The notes under the pieces: model-generated
Seen by the model: only the letters and a program-made list of their open reading frames with translations
Databases searched by the model: none
Told to the model about the DNA's origin: nothing
Program-made: the position numbers and the translations under genes
Source of the DNA: a bacterium BMS3Bbin07
GTDB taxonomy: Bacteria; Nitrospirota; Thermodesulfovibrionia; Thermodesulfovibrionales; JdFR-85
DNA length: 6,938 bases
Direction: 5' to 3'
Assembly (NCBI GenBank): GCA_002898135.1
Contig: BDTQ01000181.1
Span: forward strand, 1-6,938
Shown: positions 5,284 to 6,938 of the stretch, in pieces
Layout of the letters: every line of letters starts with the position of its first letter
How positions within the stretch are numbered: the first letter of the stretch is position 1

Positions 5284-6855
5284 TTAAATGGGCTCTTCCC
5301 GCGCTATTTTCCTGTTAACAAAATACTGCTGCAGGATACTCAGGAGATTGCTTACCAGCCAGTAGAGAACAAGACCTGACGGGAATTTCAGGAAGAGGAA
5401 AGTAAAGACTATAGGAAGATAGGTCATTATCTTTTGCTGCTGGGATTCCATTGTTGTTGGTGTCATCTTCTGCTGAATAAACATGGTAGCCCCCATAATT
5501 ATGGGTAATATATAGTATGGATCTTTTTCCGAGAGGTCCTGTATCCAGAAGATAAACGGTGCACTCCTGAGTTCAATTGCAACAAGGAGCACCTTGTATA
5601 AGGCAAAGAAGACCGGAATCTGTATAAGCATCGGCAGGCATCCGCTCATGGGATTCACCTTGTATTTTTTGTACAACTCCATCATTTCCTTCTGCATCTT
5701 CTGAGGGTCTTTTTTGTACTTCTGCTTTATCTCGGCCATCTTTGGCTGAAGGGCCTGTAGCTTTTTCATGGACTTCTGCCCCTTATTGATAAGGGGAATA
5801 AAGGGAATTCTCACCAGGATTGTGAGAAGCGCTATTGACCAGCCATAATTGCCGATAGCCCTGTAGAATAACTTCAGTATCCAGAAGAGAGGTTGTGCAA
5901 GTATGGAGAAAAAGCCAAAGTTTACAATATATTCGAGACCGACACCAAGGCTCTTCAGCCGGTCATACTCTTTGGGGCCGGCATAAAGGAGGAGTTTGTT
6001 CTTTCCTGCAGGGAGATTTACTGCAACAAGCGCATCTCCGTTGCCGGTACTCCACACCTTTGCACCAATAGCCTTCTCAAGCGGGACAAGGGAGGCAAAG
6101 AAGTATTTGTCTTCCTGGGCTATCCATTTCAACTCTGAGCCAAATACCTTGGGTTCCTTGAGCTTGTTGGGTTTAATCTCAACCCTGTCAGCATCCTTGA
6201 GTATTACAGGTCCAATATGACCTCCGTAGCCCACTGCCCCTGATATGCCGAATCCGCTGCCGAGGGTAACCCAGTAGTTATCCGGGCCCTGTACCTCTTC
6301 AATGAGTTCAATATCATAGTTGTCTGAAAAGAATGAATACGTTCTTTTTATTACGATACCGTCTCCCCTGTATGTGAATGAGAGGGAGGCCCTTTCTCCT
6401 TTGTTTCTTAAGGTAATATTGTTCTGTCCTTCGCTGATGGCGAAGTTTACCTTGTCAAAGATGAAGTTTTTACCGTCTGTTCCCATGGCAAGTGCCGGGA
6501 CTTCTGCATCGGTTCTCATTAACACCACCTCAAGGCCCTCATCATCCCTGAACTTTTTTAGCTGCCAGTTTTTAATGGTTCCGCCTTTTGACGAAAAAAG
6601 CGCCGTATAGAGGGGAGTTTCTACCTTCAGGAGTCTCTCTTCAGAAGCCATTGTGCCTTCTGGGACAAAGATATCCTCTGCCTTTGGCACAGATGGCCTG
6701 TCCTTTATTCTTGCCGGTATTTCCCGTGCAACATTGAGGGGTTGCTCAGATCTCCGGGGCTGTGGTGAAGGTGCAAAGAAATACTGATACCCAAGGAGTA
6801 CCACGAGGGCAAGCACAATCGCAACTAAAGTTCTCTTTTCGAAATTTTCTTCCAT
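5284..6855 (-). CDS. yidC: Membrane protein insertase YidC (Oxa1 family)
   Basis: Inner-membrane insertase that helps proteins enter and fold in the membrane, alone or with SecYEG. 523 residues, close to E. coli YidC (548). In order: N-terminal membrane anchor (about 8-27), a Pro/charged linker (28-60), the periplasmic beta-sandwich domain P1 (about 75-300), then the conserved insertase core. In the core: FSILAQPLFWILKLFY (316-331), a membrane helix with the conserved substrate-groove Arg349 in ILVRIPFIPL, the charged cytoplasmic hairpin (about 358-400), NPMSGCLPMLIQIPVFFALY (401-420), a helix at about 446-462, and FPSGLVLYWLVSNLLSILQQ (491-510). The Gram-negative domain plan is complete. ATG at 6855 is preceded by AGGT, 4 bases away, a weak ribosome binding site inside the end of yidD, so translation is probably coupled. 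No jag gene follows. Confidence 0.98.
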   Translation of the reverse strand: MEENFEKRTLVAIVLALVVLLGYQYFFAPSPQPRRSEQPLNVAREIPARIKDRPSVPKAEDIFVPEGTMASEERLLKVETPLYTALFSSKGGTIKNWQLKKFRDDEGLEVVLMRTDAEVPALAMGTDGKNFIFDKVNFAISEGQNNITLRNKGERASLSFTYRGDGIVIKRTYSFFSDNYDIELIEEVQGPDNYWVTLGSGFGISGAVGYGGHIGPVILKDADRVEIKPNKLKEPKVFGSELKWIAQEDKYFFASLVPLEKAIGAKVWSTGNGDALVAVNLPAGKNKLLLYAGPKEYDRLKSLGVGLEYIVNFGFFSILAQPLFWILKLFYRAIGNYGWSIALLTILVRIPFIPLINKGQKSMKKLQALQPKMAEIKQKYKKDPQKMQKEMMELYKKYKVNPMSGCLPMLIQIPVFFALYKVLLVAIELRSAPFIFWIQDLSEKDPYYILPIIMGATMFIQQKMTPTTMESQQQKIMTYLPIVFTFLFLKFPSGLVLYWLVSNLLSILQQYFVNRKIAREEPI

Positions 6856-6861
6856 AGTTAC

Positions 6862-6938
6862 CTATTTCACCGGGTCATATCCACCTGGGTGGAAAGGGTG
6901 GCATTTTAATATTCTTTTTGCAGCCATAACGCTGCCTC
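6862..6938 (-). CDS. yidD: YidD membrane insertion efficiency factor, 3' end only
   Basis: The last 24 complete codons before the stop, GSVMAAKRILKCHPFHPGGYDPVK, match the highly conserved C-terminus of YidD (KRILKCHPFHPGGYDPV). YidD is a small membrane-associated protein that helps YidC-dependent insertion. The 5' part lies beyond the right edge. The stop is 6 bases before the yidC ATG, the usual yidD-yidC order in the rpmH-rnpA-yidD-yidC cluster, so one transcript is expected. Confidence 0.95.
   Translation of the reverse strand, partial: GSVMAAKRILKCHPFHPGGYDPVK

Overview
The window looks like chromosomal housekeeping DNA of an anaerobic or facultatively anaerobic Gram-negative bacterium. 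Evidence: a full-length YidC with a large periplasmic domain (the Gram-negative type), a Rho factor close to the proteobacterial form, a molybdenum or tungsten formate dehydrogenase with cysteine at the metal, and a mid-range base composition. The style suggests Nitrospirota or Desulfobacterota, but this is an inference from gene style and repeat types, not from a search. I see no mobile element, tRNA, rRNA or CRISPR array.

Layout. (1) 1-1877, minus: 5' part of a formate dehydrogenase catalytic subunit (FdhF/FdhA type, active-site Cys instead of selenocysteine), cut by the left edge. (2) 1878-2063: divergent promoter region. (3) 2064-2381, plus: cutA, tail to tail and 2 bases from (4) 2384-2611, minus: a single-domain NifU/Nfu iron-sulfur scaffold. 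(5) 2612-3248: a 637-base, visibly AT-richer region upstream of rho, with promoter-like sites, short open frames, a terminator-like hairpin and possible remains of a decayed gene. (6) 3249-4508, plus: rho. (7) 4509-4641: gap with a hairpin repeat of the CCCCTCT/AGAGGGG...TTAAGGGG type. (8) 4642-5031, plus: PaaI-type hotdog thioesterase. (9) 5032-5283: convergent gap with a 66-base nested inverted-repeat element bounded by GTCATTCC and GGAATGAC. (10) 5284-6855, minus: yidC, 6 bases behind (11) the 3' end of yidD (6862-6938, minus, cut by the right edge).

How the genes work together. yidD-yidC is the standard membrane-insertion pair. rho is a stand-alone transcription terminator gene with a long leader that could hold its own control. 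cutA, nfu and the thioesterase are small single genes with no clear pathway link to each other; the formate dehydrogenase needs partner subunits that must lie outside the window. The known genes are ordinary. The parts that most deserve a second look are the rho leader (2640-3252) and the two inverted-repeat elements that flank the thioesterase gene.
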